Source: Lutibacter maritimus (lineage in GTDB: Bacteria; Bacteroidota; Bacteroidia; Flavobacteriales; Flavobacteriaceae). From it: a DNA stretch of 64,000 nucleotides. Positions 31,773 through 39,708 of this stretch are shown in pieces. Both the position numbers and the translations under genes were made by a program. The stretch lies in contig NZ_FOZP01000004.1 in the NCBI RefSeq assembly GCF_900116115.1, positions 7,501 to 71,500 on the forward strand, written 5' to 3'. Every line of letters begins with the position of its first letter. The first letter of the stretch is position 1. A model generated the notes under the pieces. It was not told where the DNA came from, did not search any database, and was given only the letters and a program-made list of their open reading frames with translations.

Positions 31773-32797
31773 AGTCCGTTTTTAATTGACCATTCTCGAA
31801 TTTTATTCATTGCTTCTTCATTATGCCTAATACCATTGTGTGTTTCATTTTTAATTAAATAACAATCTCCATTTGAATATGATTTAATTAGTATCGGATA
31901 TTCTTCTGCAATAAATACTTCATCTTCCTTACCTACCAAGGTTATAAATGGTGCAACAATTCTTTTTAAAGTAGATCTCAAATTTTCAGGATAAATAGCA
32001 TTCATACTTCGGTACGAATAAGATGTAATAGGCATTTGTTTTGGTAAATTATAAAACACAACCTTTAACGAATCATATTGATGAATACCAAACTCATTAA
32101 GCATTTTTAATCCTAATCCTCTAGATAAATGCGACTTTATAAAGCTATTTTTTAAATCTATCTGTTGATTTGTCGTTGCTGATGATGTGCCAAAATTAGG
32201 AGCAAATAACACGTAACCATCTATTTTAGTTTCAGGAAAAGTTTCCGAATGTCTTAGTATAATTCCTCCTCCCATAGAATGTCCAACAAGTATTATTTTT
32301 TGATGTGGTTTATCACTTCTTATAGTTGTAATAATTTCGTTTAAATCTTCAGCATATTGGTTTGGTTTTGAAATATCACCCGGAATACCACCTGACGCAC
32401 CATGACCTCTTAAATCTATAGAAATTACTTCTACTTGTAACGCTTCTCTAATAAGACCAGACATTTTATTATAGGTATAACTTGATGCTAATACTCCATG
32501 TAATAGAATTACGGTTTTATTACTTAAAAACGGATATTTTTGAGCCGTAATTTTAACATGATCTTTCATATTAAAGACAACAGTTTCTGAAGTATTTGGT
32601 TGTTCAAAACCTAAATCTGCTAAATCTTTTGGACTTGGATTTGGCATAAAAGGACTATCAAATTGAGGTTCGGGAAGCGCAATTAATTTGAGGGCTTCCT
32701 CTACTATTCGAATACTATCTGTTTTAATCTGCCCAAAAATCACTTGGCTAGATGTAATTACTAATAGTAATAATGCTTTGTAAATAATTTGCTTCAT
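31769..32797 (-). CDS. Exported alpha/beta hydrolase, monoacylglycerol-lipase-like
   Basis: 342 residues with a signal peptide ending near IFGQ (residue 22). The catalytic parts are HGVLASSYTYNKM (oxyanion), DLRGHGASGG, Ser in VGHSMGGGIIL, Asp in LVGKEDEVF and the His in ETHNGIR. This order fits lysophospholipase/monoacylglycerol lipase-type hydrolases (Hydrolase_4). Translationally coupled to the sigma factor by a 4-nt overlap. An enzyme at the head of a sigma factor operon is unusual. Substrate unknown. Confidence 0.83.
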   Translation of the reverse strand: MKQIIYKALLLLVITSSQVIFGQIKTDSIRIVEEALKLIALPEPQFDSPFMPNPSPKDLADLGFEQPNTSETVVFNMKDHVKITAQKYPFLSNKTVILLHGVLASSYTYNKMSGLIREALQVEVISIDLRGHGASGGIPGDISKPNQYAEDLNEIITTIRSDKPHQKIILVGHSMGGGIILRHSETFPETKIDGYVLFAPNFGTSSATTNQQIDLKNSFIKSHLSRGLGLKMLNEFGIHQYDSLKVVFYNLPKQMPITSYSYRSMNAIYPENLRSTLKRIVAPFITLVGKEDEVFIAEEYPILIKSYSNGDCYLIKNETHNGIRHNEEAMNKIREWSIKNGL

Positions 32798-32874
32798 ATC
32801 TATAAGTTTTGATGGCGTTTTTTACATTAATCGTTTTATGTGAAAAAAAATCACACACTTTTGTAAATACTTTT

Positions 32875-32928
32875 CAAACTTAAAGATAAATTAAGGTGTC
32901 AATCGTTCTGAAATATAATTCCGAACCA
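32875..32928 (-). promoter_or_regulatory. Regulon site A with promoter (hydrolase-sigma unit)
   Basis: The plus strand at 32903-32928 reads TCGTTCTGAAATA then TAATTCCGAACCA. On the minus strand the site is followed by TTGAC (-33), a 17-nt spacer and TAAGTTTG (32875-32882), a perfect TAnnTTTG. The TTTG starts 25 nt past the site. The start codon is 106 nt away. Confidence 0.75.
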
Positions 32929-32949
32929 AATTAAAGTACTTGTAAAAAA

Positions 32950-34722
32950 TTAGTTTTTATTGTATTTTACCCATTGACTCGGCGTGTTGCCTTCTACTTT
33001 TTTAAAATAGGTATTAAATACACTTTTAGAATTAAAGCCACTATCATAGGCTAACCCAAGAATGGTTAAGTGCGAATTTTTAGGATCTAAGGCTATAGTT
33101 TTAAAGTGATTTAAACGGTATGAATTCACATAATTATTAAAATTCATACCTATCACTTCATTTATTAAAAAGGAAACTTTATTAGTTGAAATTTCTAGCT
33201 TTTCTGAAATTGTACTTAATGATAAAGAAGCATCAAGATAAGGTTTCTCTTCATTAAAGTAAGCAGCTAATTTGTTTTGTAATTCCTTTTGCTCTTCCTC
33301 TAATAAAAGCGGTTTGGTTGTTTCTATAGTTTTTTGATTATCAACTATTTCATCAATTGAAAAATTACTTACATGTAAATTATAAAAATCATTAAACGCT
33401 CTCAAAGGTTTTAACAAAGGTTCTTGTTTATAATTGAGAATTTGCCCGCGTTTTTGTGATACAAATTGTTTCAATAATTCAAAAGCTTCATTTGTGTAAT
33501 CTGTATTGGCAAGAATGAAGAGTTCAAACAAGGTCAGTTGATCTCTTTTTAAATGATTAGAAAGAAAGTTTGATAAAACTTCTTTAGGTAAGGAATTTCT
33601 ATTTTCATTTACAGCTTCATTTAATAATTGTATTTTTTCCCACAAAGGGTTAAATTGAAATTCATTTTCTAATTGTTCTCTTTTATTAAGAGCAATTAAA
33701 CAAACCGCTTTTTTATGATAAGCCAAATCAAAATCAGGACGTAGATGAATTGCCTTTGTGATATGGTGTAAGGTAATATCAAAATCACCTTTATAGTAAT
33801 AAATATTTGCGAAAATGTATTGATTATTTGCTGAAAGTGGATCGATTTCTAATAGTTTTTTACCATAAAATATAGCTTCATTAAAATGGCCATGTGCCAT
33901 AAATAACTTGACCATAACATCTAACGCATCTATGTGATTAGGATTTATAGCAAGAACATCTTTTATGTAATGATATGTAGATTTAAAGTCCCATTCTCTC
34001 CAAAAACATTTATTTACATAACACATGGGGTATTCGGGTAAATGAGTGTCAATTTCTTTGGCTTTCATTAAGTTGATAAAAACTTTTTCAGTTCCTTCCT
34101 CTTTACTCATATACCCCCAAGTGGTTAACAATTCAAAGCATTGAACATTACCATAATATGCTTTTGCATAATTAACATCTAATGAAATTGCTTCATTATA
34201 AAATTGGATAGCTTTCTTTAAAGCATCTGGTGTCCATTGTAATTGATTAAAGCGTCCTTTTAAAAATAATTGGTATGCATCAATACTGCTTGTTGGTTGC
34301 TTAATTAAATGGTCTTGCACTTCAAAATGCCCAAAATTGTTTCGAATTTCATCAGCAATAGCTATGCTAATCTCATCCTCTAAATCAAATATATTTATTA
34401 GTTCTCTATCAAATTTTTTAGACCAATAATGGGATCCGTCGTTAGCGTCTATTAATTGTGCTGTTATCCTAACTATCTCTTGGGATTTTTTTATACTTCC
34501 TTCAAGAATTGTATTAACACCTAATTGCTCGCCAATTTTTCTAATATCAATTTTTTTACCTTTGAAGGCAAATGAAGAGGTTCTTGCTATAACCTTAAGT
34601 TGCTTAATTTTTGTTAAAGCATTTATAATTTCTTCTGTAATCCCGTCACAAAAATATTCGTTTTCAATATCATTGCTCCTATTTATAAAGGGTAGGACTG
34701 CTATAGAATTCCTTTCTTTCAT
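32950..34722 (-). CDS. AraC-family regulator with TolB/FlgO-like and TPR domains
   Basis: 590 residues. The N-terminus (SIAVLPFINRSNDIENEYFCDGI, then KQLKVIARTSSFAFKGKKID) is the TolB/FlgO-like domain often found in TPR-type adenylate cyclases and signal regulators. TPR units occupy about 145-340 (AKAYYGNVQCFELL, AHGHFNEAIFYGKKLLEIDP, NIYYYKGDFDITLHHI). The C-terminal about 100 residues are an AraC helix-turn-helix pair (EKLEISTNKVSFLINEVIGM, LGLAYDSGFNSKSVFNTYFKK). It heads the cluster and is the best candidate to bind the four 26-bp sites downstream. Its own upstream region has no such site. No membrane segment is seen. Confidence 0.88.
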   Translation of the reverse strand: MKERNSIAVLPFINRSNDIENEYFCDGITEEIINALTKIKQLKVIARTSSFAFKGKKIDIRKIGEQLGVNTILEGSIKKSQEIVRITAQLIDANDGSHYWSKKFDRELINIFDLEDEISIAIADEIRNNFGHFEVQDHLIKQPTSSIDAYQLFLKGRFNQLQWTPDALKKAIQFYNEAISLDVNYAKAYYGNVQCFELLTTWGYMSKEEGTEKVFINLMKAKEIDTHLPEYPMCYVNKCFWREWDFKSTYHYIKDVLAINPNHIDALDVMVKLFMAHGHFNEAIFYGKKLLEIDPLSANNQYIFANIYYYKGDFDITLHHITKAIHLRPDFDLAYHKKAVCLIALNKREQLENEFQFNPLWEKIQLLNEAVNENRNSLPKEVLSNFLSNHLKRDQLTLFELFILANTDYTNEAFELLKQFVSQKRGQILNYKQEPLLKPLRAFNDFYNLHVSNFSIDEIVDNQKTIETTKPLLLEEEQKELQNKLAAYFNEEKPYLDASLSLSTISEKLEISTNKVSFLINEVIGMNFNNYVNSYRLNHFKTIALDPKNSHLTILGLAYDSGFNSKSVFNTYFKKVEGNTPSQWVKYNKN

Positions 34723-34863
34723 TTGATTTTAGGTTTGTTTAAAGCCTTTTAAAATTAATTTAATTCTAAATTTGGTACATTGTTTTTTATATCTAGAAAA
34801 AAATCTCTAGGTTACATGGTTTTTCTAATTCTTTACTTCAATTATTTAGTTTGTTTTAAATTC

Positions 34864-35085
34864 CTAATTTTTCACTACTTTAACTTGGTAACAATCTATT
34901 AACCAATTTATTGCATTTGCTTCAAATAGACCTCATCTATAGGATAATTTCTTATGTTTCGTTGAAAATTCTTTATTTTATCTAGTGCTTATTTTGGATT
35001 GCTTTGTACATCATTTTTAAAAATATAGCGACCTATTCTCTAATGAAATAATAATTTCCTCCATCTTCATCTACTCAAACAAAGT
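34864..35085 (-). pseudogene. Decayed gene, helical-protein remnant
   Basis: Read on the minus strand, adjacent frames give VDEDGGNYYFIRE, RIGRYIFKNDVQSNPK, a stop, ALDKIKNFQRNIRNYPIDE, VYLKQMQ and, after a shift, AINWLIDCYQVKVVKN. Stops and shifts are mutational: joined, they form one plausible helical sequence. No family is recognised. Nothing else in 34723-35450 reads as a gene; 35200-35394 is an open frame without protein character. Confidence 0.5.
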
Positions 35086-35559
35086 TGATATCGCATTTTT
35101 ACTTTCCATAAACTGCTACATTACTCACCAACACTTTATGTTAGCTTTGATTATTTTTCTATAGAAATTTTAGCTTTATCACAAAAAATAAAATTATAGT
35201 TGCAACTCTTTTCTATGTTGTTTTATCAAACGTTTTATTTTTTTAAAATTTCATTAACAAATTTACATATTTTGATTTTTATACAATTACTTGTTAGACT
35301 TATTATTACCACCATTTTGTTTCATCATCAAATTAGCTATACAAAAGTTTCTATTTTGTACTGCTGTTTCTTATGGAATAGGATTTTTTGGTAGTTTGAA
35401 TTATACAATCCTTCGACTGAACTTAGGTGACAACTTAATTCTCAATAGAAAAAAGTAAATACTATTTTTTTGTCGTTTATATCTTAGAGAATTGGAAGCT
35501 TTATACAGCTTAAGTTTGTAGTTCATTAAATTAATTTAATAATTAAGTAAAGAAAGAAT

Positions 35560-35631
35560 AAAAGAGAGGATTAAGGTTAGTATATACGGTGAAACCTAGA
35601 TTTCGTCAACTCTGATAACCTCCTCTCTTTT
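35560..35631 (+). ncRNA. Candidate structured RNA ending in a terminator-like stem
   Basis: AAAAGAGAGGA (35560-35570) pairs perfectly with TCCTCTCTTTT (35621-35631), followed by TCTAC. After a TTAA bulge, GGTTA (35575-35579) pairs with TAACC (35616-35620), directly stacked on the first stem. The enclosed 36 bases hold a small GGT-GAA-ACC hairpin (35588-35596). A terminator alone would not need the inner parts. It lies alone in the decayed zone; function unknown. Confidence 0.45.
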
Positions 35632-35719
35632 TCTACTTAAATTTTATTCAGTTCTTATAAATTTATAAACTAGATTTTAAGTCATTGAAATTTGAGTAGC
35701 TATTCTTTCCAAAAAAAAA

Positions 35720-36180
35720 TACCTGAAGATAAATATATTGAAATCTTGTAGTCTGGTCGGACCTTCCAATTGCTTATGCATAAATGTCTCCTGAAAAATC
35801 AATTAATGCATTTACTAAATTAGGCTGATAGGTGGTTTATCCAGAAATCCACCACATAGTAACACCAACTCTATGACTTAAAGAAGGTTCATTCCACAAG
35901 TCTGTCATTATTCTATTGGGAATTGAGGTATCTTTCATTATGTCGTGGACTTGAACTGCTATTGCCTTTTTTTGTAAAAGCATTTACAAATATCCTAGCT
36001 GTTTCTTTTACAGCATTAACCCAATTATCTGAAGTGAGTCCAGCATTTAAAAGTTCATCTCTTGTTACAGCGTTAAAATGACCTTATATACTATTTGAAG
36101 TCATTTGCGAAACATACACTAAAACCAAATCATTATCTTCACTGTATACGTTTGATGTCACTAATTCATTAAGAAATAAA
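35720..36180 (-). pseudogene. Decayed gene with in-frame stops and a frameshift
   Basis: The minus strand reads ELVTSNVYSEDNDLVLVYVS, QMTSNSI, stop, GHFNAVTRDELLNAGLTSDN, WVNAVKETARIFVNA. After a shift it continues AIAVQVHDIMKDTSIPNRIM, TDLWNEPSLSHRVGVTMWWI, SG, stop, TTYQPNLVNALIDFSGDIYA, stop, AIGRSDQTTRFQYIYLQV. Three stops and one shift interrupt about 150 residues of otherwise protein-like sequence. I do not recognise the family. Confidence 0.6.
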
Positions 36181-36227
36181 ATACTAAATCCTTGTAAAAC
36201 AGTTGTTTTACAAGGATTTAGTATTTT
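36178..36227. repeat. Long perfect inverted repeat (23-bp arms, 4-base loop)
   Basis: The arms at 36178-36200 and 36205-36227 are perfectly complementary around AGTT; the core is CTAAATCCTTGTAAAAC. A T run follows on the plus strand and an A run precedes, so it could terminate transcription in both directions. It sits at the right edge of the decayed zone. The remaining 36228-36404 is AT-rich leader of the kinase gene. Confidence 0.75.
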
Positions 36228-36404
36228 TTAAACTTGATTTCATATACTTAGTAAAGTTAAATAAATAATTAATTACACTCAACAACCCATTATTAATATA
36301 CAATTAAAAACTTCACACATTTAAAAAAATTAATCTATATGTTTTTCCAAAGTATTAACTTTACATAATACTTTTTTACATAATACTTTAAAAAATCATT
36401 TTAA

Positions 36405-37505
36405 ATGTCACCATTAGTTACAATTGAAAACAAACTAAAAGAACGAATTAAAGAATTATCGTGCTTATATTCAGTTACATCAATTATTATGAATTGTAAT
36501 TATGATAAAATTGAAGATTGTATTGAAAAAATAGCCTACAGCCTAAAAGATGCATTTCAATATAGTGAAGATACATGCATTACAATTAAAACCGATGAAT
36601 ACACAATTTCTACATTAGAATATCCTAAAAAAATGCCAACAATACAATCACAAATTAACGTATTTAACACAAAAATTGGTGAATTAACTGCTGGTTACAA
36701 TAATAACAAACTAACTGAAAACTCTTTTTTATATGAAGAAAAACAACTTTTGGAAAAAGTAAGTATTGAAATAGGAAATTTATTAGAACGAAAAAAAATT
36801 CAGGAAAATGAAGTGCTTTTAAAACGAAAAGTTGAACGTGCAGATAGAATTAGCATTCTTGGAGAAATAACTGCTGGTATTGCGCATGAATTAAACACAC
36901 CATTAGCTAATATTTTAGGTTTTGCCGAACTTTTAAAAACTAATTTTATTGAAGACAAACAAACAACTAAAGATCTAGATAAAATTATTAATAGCGCAAT
37001 TTTTTCTAGAGAAGTGGTTAAAAAACTAATGTATTTTGCATGTGAGATTCCACAACAAATTACCGTTGTAAACATGAACAATACTATAACTGAAGCTATC
37101 AATTTATTAGAACCTTCTTTTAAAAAGAAAAATATTAAATATGTTTTAAAATTTCAAAAACCAACCATTCAATTAAATGTTGATAGCATACAATTAATTC
37201 AGGTGATATTTAATATGGTATTAAATGCCATTTATTTTTCTCCTGAAAATGGTGAAATTCAAATTGAAACGCTTGATAACAAAAATAACGTTATTTTAAA
37301 CATTTCTGATCAAGGACCCGGCATAAAACACGCAATTGCTGATAAAATTTTTAATCCATTCTTTACTACAAAACCAGTTGGTGATGGTGTTGGTTTAGGA
37401 TTAAGTGTTGTGCATGGTATTATTAAAAGTCACAAAGGAACAATTACACATCTACCAAATTCACCAAAAGGAACTATATTTAGTATTAAATTTCCTAAAA
37501 TATAA
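36405..37505 (+). CDS. Cytosolic sensor histidine kinase, NtrB-type partner
   Basis: 366 residues without membrane segments. The first 130 residues look GAF-like (LSCLYSVTSIIMNC, a start typical of flavobacterial GAF kinases). The HisKA helix has ILGEITAGIAHELNTPLAN with the phosphorylated His at 161. The ATPase domain shows VIFNMVLNAIYFSP (N box), ISDQGPGIKHA (G1) and GDGVGLGLSVVHGII (G2). Its stop is 4 nt before the response regulator, so they form one unit. The cytosolic location suggests an internal metabolic or redox signal. Confidence 0.92.
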   Translation: MSPLVTIENKLKERIKELSCLYSVTSIIMNCNYDKIEDCIEKIAYSLKDAFQYSEDTCITIKTDEYTISTLEYPKKMPTIQSQINVFNTKIGELTAGYNNNKLTENSFLYEEKQLLEKVSIEIGNLLERKKIQENEVLLKRKVERADRISILGEITAGIAHELNTPLANILGFAELLKTNFIEDKQTTKDLDKIINSAIFSREVVKKLMYFACEIPQQITVVNMNNTITEAINLLEPSFKKKNIKYVLKFQKPTIQLNVDSIQLIQVIFNMVLNAIYFSPENGEIQIETLDNKNNVILNISDQGPGIKHAIADKIFNPFFTTKPVGDGVGLGLSVVHGIIKSHKGTITHLPNSPKGTIFSIKFPKI

Positions 37506-37509
37506 AACG

Positions 37510-38835
37510 ATGAGTTTACTCAATGAAAATATTTTAATTGTTGATGATGATATTAATATTTTAGAATTAATACAAAGACATCTTCAATCTTTAAATTACC
37601 ACACATTTAAAGCCATTTCAGTTAAAGAAGCTATCCAAATTTTAAAAGATACCAAAATTGATTTATTAATTACTGATTTAAAAATGCCAGATGTTGATGG
37701 ATTTCAACTTATAAATTATACCGCTGAACATTATCCAAATTTACCAAAATTGGTTGTTACTGGTTATCCATCACTAAATGATGCTGTTGATGTAATGAAA
37801 TCTGGAGCCATTGATTATTTAGTAAAACCATTTACAAAAGAAGAATTAAAAAAAGCGCTTTTTAAAGTTTTTAATAACAAACCATTTACAGCAAATCAAA
37901 AAAATAAAACAGCTCACAAAACCACCAAACAGTATGGTGAACTAATTGGAGAATCTGATGCGTTAAAAAGTGTAATTGAAATTATTGAACGAGTAAAAAA
38001 TAACAAAGCAACCGTTTTTATTGAAGGTGAAAGCGGCACAGGAAAAGAATTAATTGCCAGAGCCATTCATTATCAAGGAAAATTTGCTCGTGAACCATTT
38101 ATTGCCGTTAATTGTGCTGCAATTCCAGAAAATTTACTTGAATCGGAATTATTTGGTTATACAAAAGGAGCTTTTACAGGAGCCGACAATTCTAGAATCG
38201 GTTTTTTTCAAGCTGCCAATAAAGGCACTATTTTTTTAGATGAAATTGGAAATGCATCTTTAGCTGTTCAAGCCAGACTTTTAAGAGTATTACAAGAAAA
38301 AGAAATTACTAAAATCGGCTCTCAAAAATCCGAAAAATTAGATGTAAGAATCATCACCGCAACAAATAGTAATTTAGAAGATTTAATTCTAAAAAAAACA
38401 TTTAGAGAAGACCTATATTACAGGTTAACTGTTGTGCAAATTAAGGTTCCTCCATTAAGAAATAGAATTAGTGACATTCCTTTTTTAGTTGAAAAATTTT
38501 TATTTAAATACGGTGTTGAGTATAAAGATACTTTTGTTAAAATTACACCAGAAGCATTAAAAATTCTGCAACGGTATAATTGGCCAGGTAACATAAGAGA
38601 GCTTGAAAACATTATTCAACAAACTGTAATTATGAGTGATAATTTAATTGATGTTACCCATTTACCAGAACATTTAAAATATAAAATTAATTTTAAAAAA
38701 TCTAAATTCTTAACTTTAAAAGAAGTGGAAAAAGAATATATTTTATCCGTTTTATCTGCAACAAATAATAATAAAACTAAAGCTGCAGCAATTCTTCAAA
38801 TTGACAGAAAAACACTTCTTCAAAAAATTAAATAA
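37510..38835 (+). CDS. NtrC-family sigma54-dependent response regulator
   Basis: 441 residues from the ATG at 37510 (MSLLNENILIVDDDINI); a longer frame from 37405 would overlap the kinase gene and lacks conservation. Receiver domain with acidic pocket VDDD and phospho-Asp 56 in LLITDLKMP. AAA+ domain: Walker A GESGTGKE at 173-180, sigma54-contacting GAFTGA at 220-225, ELFGYTKG, and the Walker B region GTIFLDEIGN. A Fis-type helix-turn-helix closes the protein (NNNKTKAAAILQIDRKTLLQ). It implies a functional RpoN in this organism and likely drives the sigma54 promoter at 38965. Confidence 0.95.
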   Translation: MSLLNENILIVDDDINILELIQRHLQSLNYHTFKAISVKEAIQILKDTKIDLLITDLKMPDVDGFQLINYTAEHYPNLPKLVVTGYPSLNDAVDVMKSGAIDYLVKPFTKEELKKALFKVFNNKPFTANQKNKTAHKTTKQYGELIGESDALKSVIEIIERVKNNKATVFIEGESGTGKELIARAIHYQGKFAREPFIAVNCAAIPENLLESELFGYTKGAFTGADNSRIGFFQAANKGTIFLDEIGNASLAVQARLLRVLQEKEITKIGSQKSEKLDVRIITATNSNLEDLILKKTFREDLYYRLTVVQIKVPPLRNRISDIPFLVEKFLFKYGVEYKDTFVKITPEALKILQRYNWPGNIRELENIIQQTVIMSDNLIDVTHLPEHLKYKINFKKSKFLTLKEVEKEYILSVLSATNNNKTKAAAILQIDRKTLLQKIK

Positions 38836-38837
38836 TA

Positions 38838-38881
38838 AAATTGCGTAAATAATACTCATATGGGTAATTTTTACGCAATTT
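38838..38881 (+). terminator. Hairpin after the response regulator gene
   Basis: AAATTGCGTAAA (38838-38849) pairs perfectly with TTTACGCAATTT (38870-38881) across a 20-base loop. It directly follows the stop at 38835. The T run after it is weak. Confidence 0.55.
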
Positions 38882-38964
38882 ACTTTTATTTAAAAAAACA
38901 ATCTTGCATCATAAAGTATTGATTAACAATTTATTAAAACCATAAAACCAACAAATCATTTAAT

Positions 38965-38980
38965 TGGCATAAAGATTGAC
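38965..38980 (+). promoter_or_regulatory. Likely sigma54 (-24/-12) promoter
   Basis: TGGCATAAAGATTGAC fits the sigma54 pattern TGGCAC-N5-TTGC in spacing and in 9 of the 11 specified bases, including the GG at -24 and TTG at -12. Predicted transcription begins near 38992, 19 nt before the small Cys-rich gene. It is next to an NtrC-type activator gene. Confidence 0.6.
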
Positions 38981-39010
38981 ATCTATTAGTAAATTATAAT
39001 TTAAAAAATT

Positions 39011-39172
39011 ATGAATACAATAGATAGTAGTTTATGCTCAAATTGCAATAACAGAAAAACCTGCACACTAACAGAAAGTAAACGATTTATTTGGTCTTGT
39101 AGTGAATTTGACAATACAAACACTAAAAGTGAGTTAAAAACAAGTGCTAAAAAAGCAGTTGCTTATTTTTAA
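39011..39172 (+). CDS. Small cysteine-rich protein, 53 residues
   Basis: Begins MNTIDSSLCSNCNNRKTC and continues TLTESKRFIWSCSEFD. The four Cys in C-x2-C-x5-C-x13-C order suggest a zinc or iron-sulphur site. The second half is Lys/Thr-rich. The gene follows a likely sigma54 promoter and precedes a 126-residue gene by 29 nt. Small Cys-motif proteins beside NtrC-type regulators are seen in other Bacteroidota, but no function is assigned. Confidence 0.65.
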   Translation: MNTIDSSLCSNCNNRKTCTLTESKRFIWSCSEFDNTNTKSELKTSAKKAVAYF

Positions 39173-39201
39173 AATTATTTAATTAAATAATACTTACAAA
39201 A

Positions 39202-39582
39202 ATGACATTATTCTATAATCATTATTCAAATGATTTTACAATCATGGAAAAACAGCTAAATGAATTAAAAAATTGGATTGAAAGTTTAGAATTTATTTCT
39301 AATGAAATTAATTATTTTATAAAATTTTCACAAGAGGAAGATGACAATACTGATTTTTATACTTCATTTACTCAAATAAAGGAAGATAACATAGATTTTT
39401 TAATACTTCTTAAAAACTACTCAAATAGCATTGAAAATTCTATTGAATGTATTGATTTAGATTGTGATGCTTATTATTTAAATGAACATGAATATTATCG
39501 CGATCAATATGTCGATTTTTTAAGAGCCTACAATAATTTAAAATTAAAAACACTTAAAAAAACATTTGAACTTAAAGATTAA
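39202..39582 (+). CDS. Acidic helical protein of unknown function, 126 residues
   Basis: Almost entirely predicted helical, acidic (many Asp/Glu), no signal peptide. Start ambiguous: ATG at 39202 or at 39244 (MEKQLNELKNWIESLEF). Segments LKNYSNSIENSIECIDLDCD and YYRDQYVDFLRAYNNLKLKT look like a helical bundle. It shares the sigma54-type promoter with the Cys-rich gene upstream and ends at a terminator. No family recognised. Confidence 0.65.
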   Translation: MTLFYNHYSNDFTIMEKQLNELKNWIESLEFISNEINYFIKFSQEEDDNTDFYTSFTQIKEDNIDFLILLKNYSNSIENSIECIDLDCDAYYLNEHEYYRDQYVDFLRAYNNLKLKTLKKTFELKD

Positions 39583-39652
39583 ATTAATAATTGCTATGAA
39601 ATTAATTTTTGATTTTCCATAATTATTTATGGATGTTTAATTTACAAATAGT

Positions 39653-39680
39653 AAAAGCGTAGTTATATAACTACGCTTTT
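39653..39680. terminator. Bidirectional terminator between the small genes and the PUL
   Basis: AAAAGCGTAGTT (39653-39664) pairs perfectly with AACTACGCTTTT (39669-39680) around ATAT, with more T beyond. It separates the convergent 126-residue gene and uxuA. Confidence 0.88.
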
Positions 39681-39708
39681 TTTTAATATTAATAAACACA
39701 ATTAAATA

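Noticed and set aside
35200-35394. Plus-strand open frame of 64 codons
   Set aside because: It is a run of aromatic and hydrophobic residues typical of AT-rich antisense sequence, lies in decayed DNA and matches nothing recognised.
22452-36240. Second copy of the tRNA-Arg 3' end as the distal attachment site
   Set aside because: I looked for GTCGAGGTCA-like sequence near the right edge of the island and saw none, so the island boundary stays inferred.
34723-36240. IS element or group II intron
   Set aside because: No transposase or reverse transcriptase motifs were readable, and no terminal repeats with target duplication were found.
37405-37509. Extended start for the NtrC-type regulator
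   Set aside because: The extension overlaps the kinase gene in another frame and carries no receiver-domain sequence; MSLLNENILIVDDD at 37510 is the natural start.
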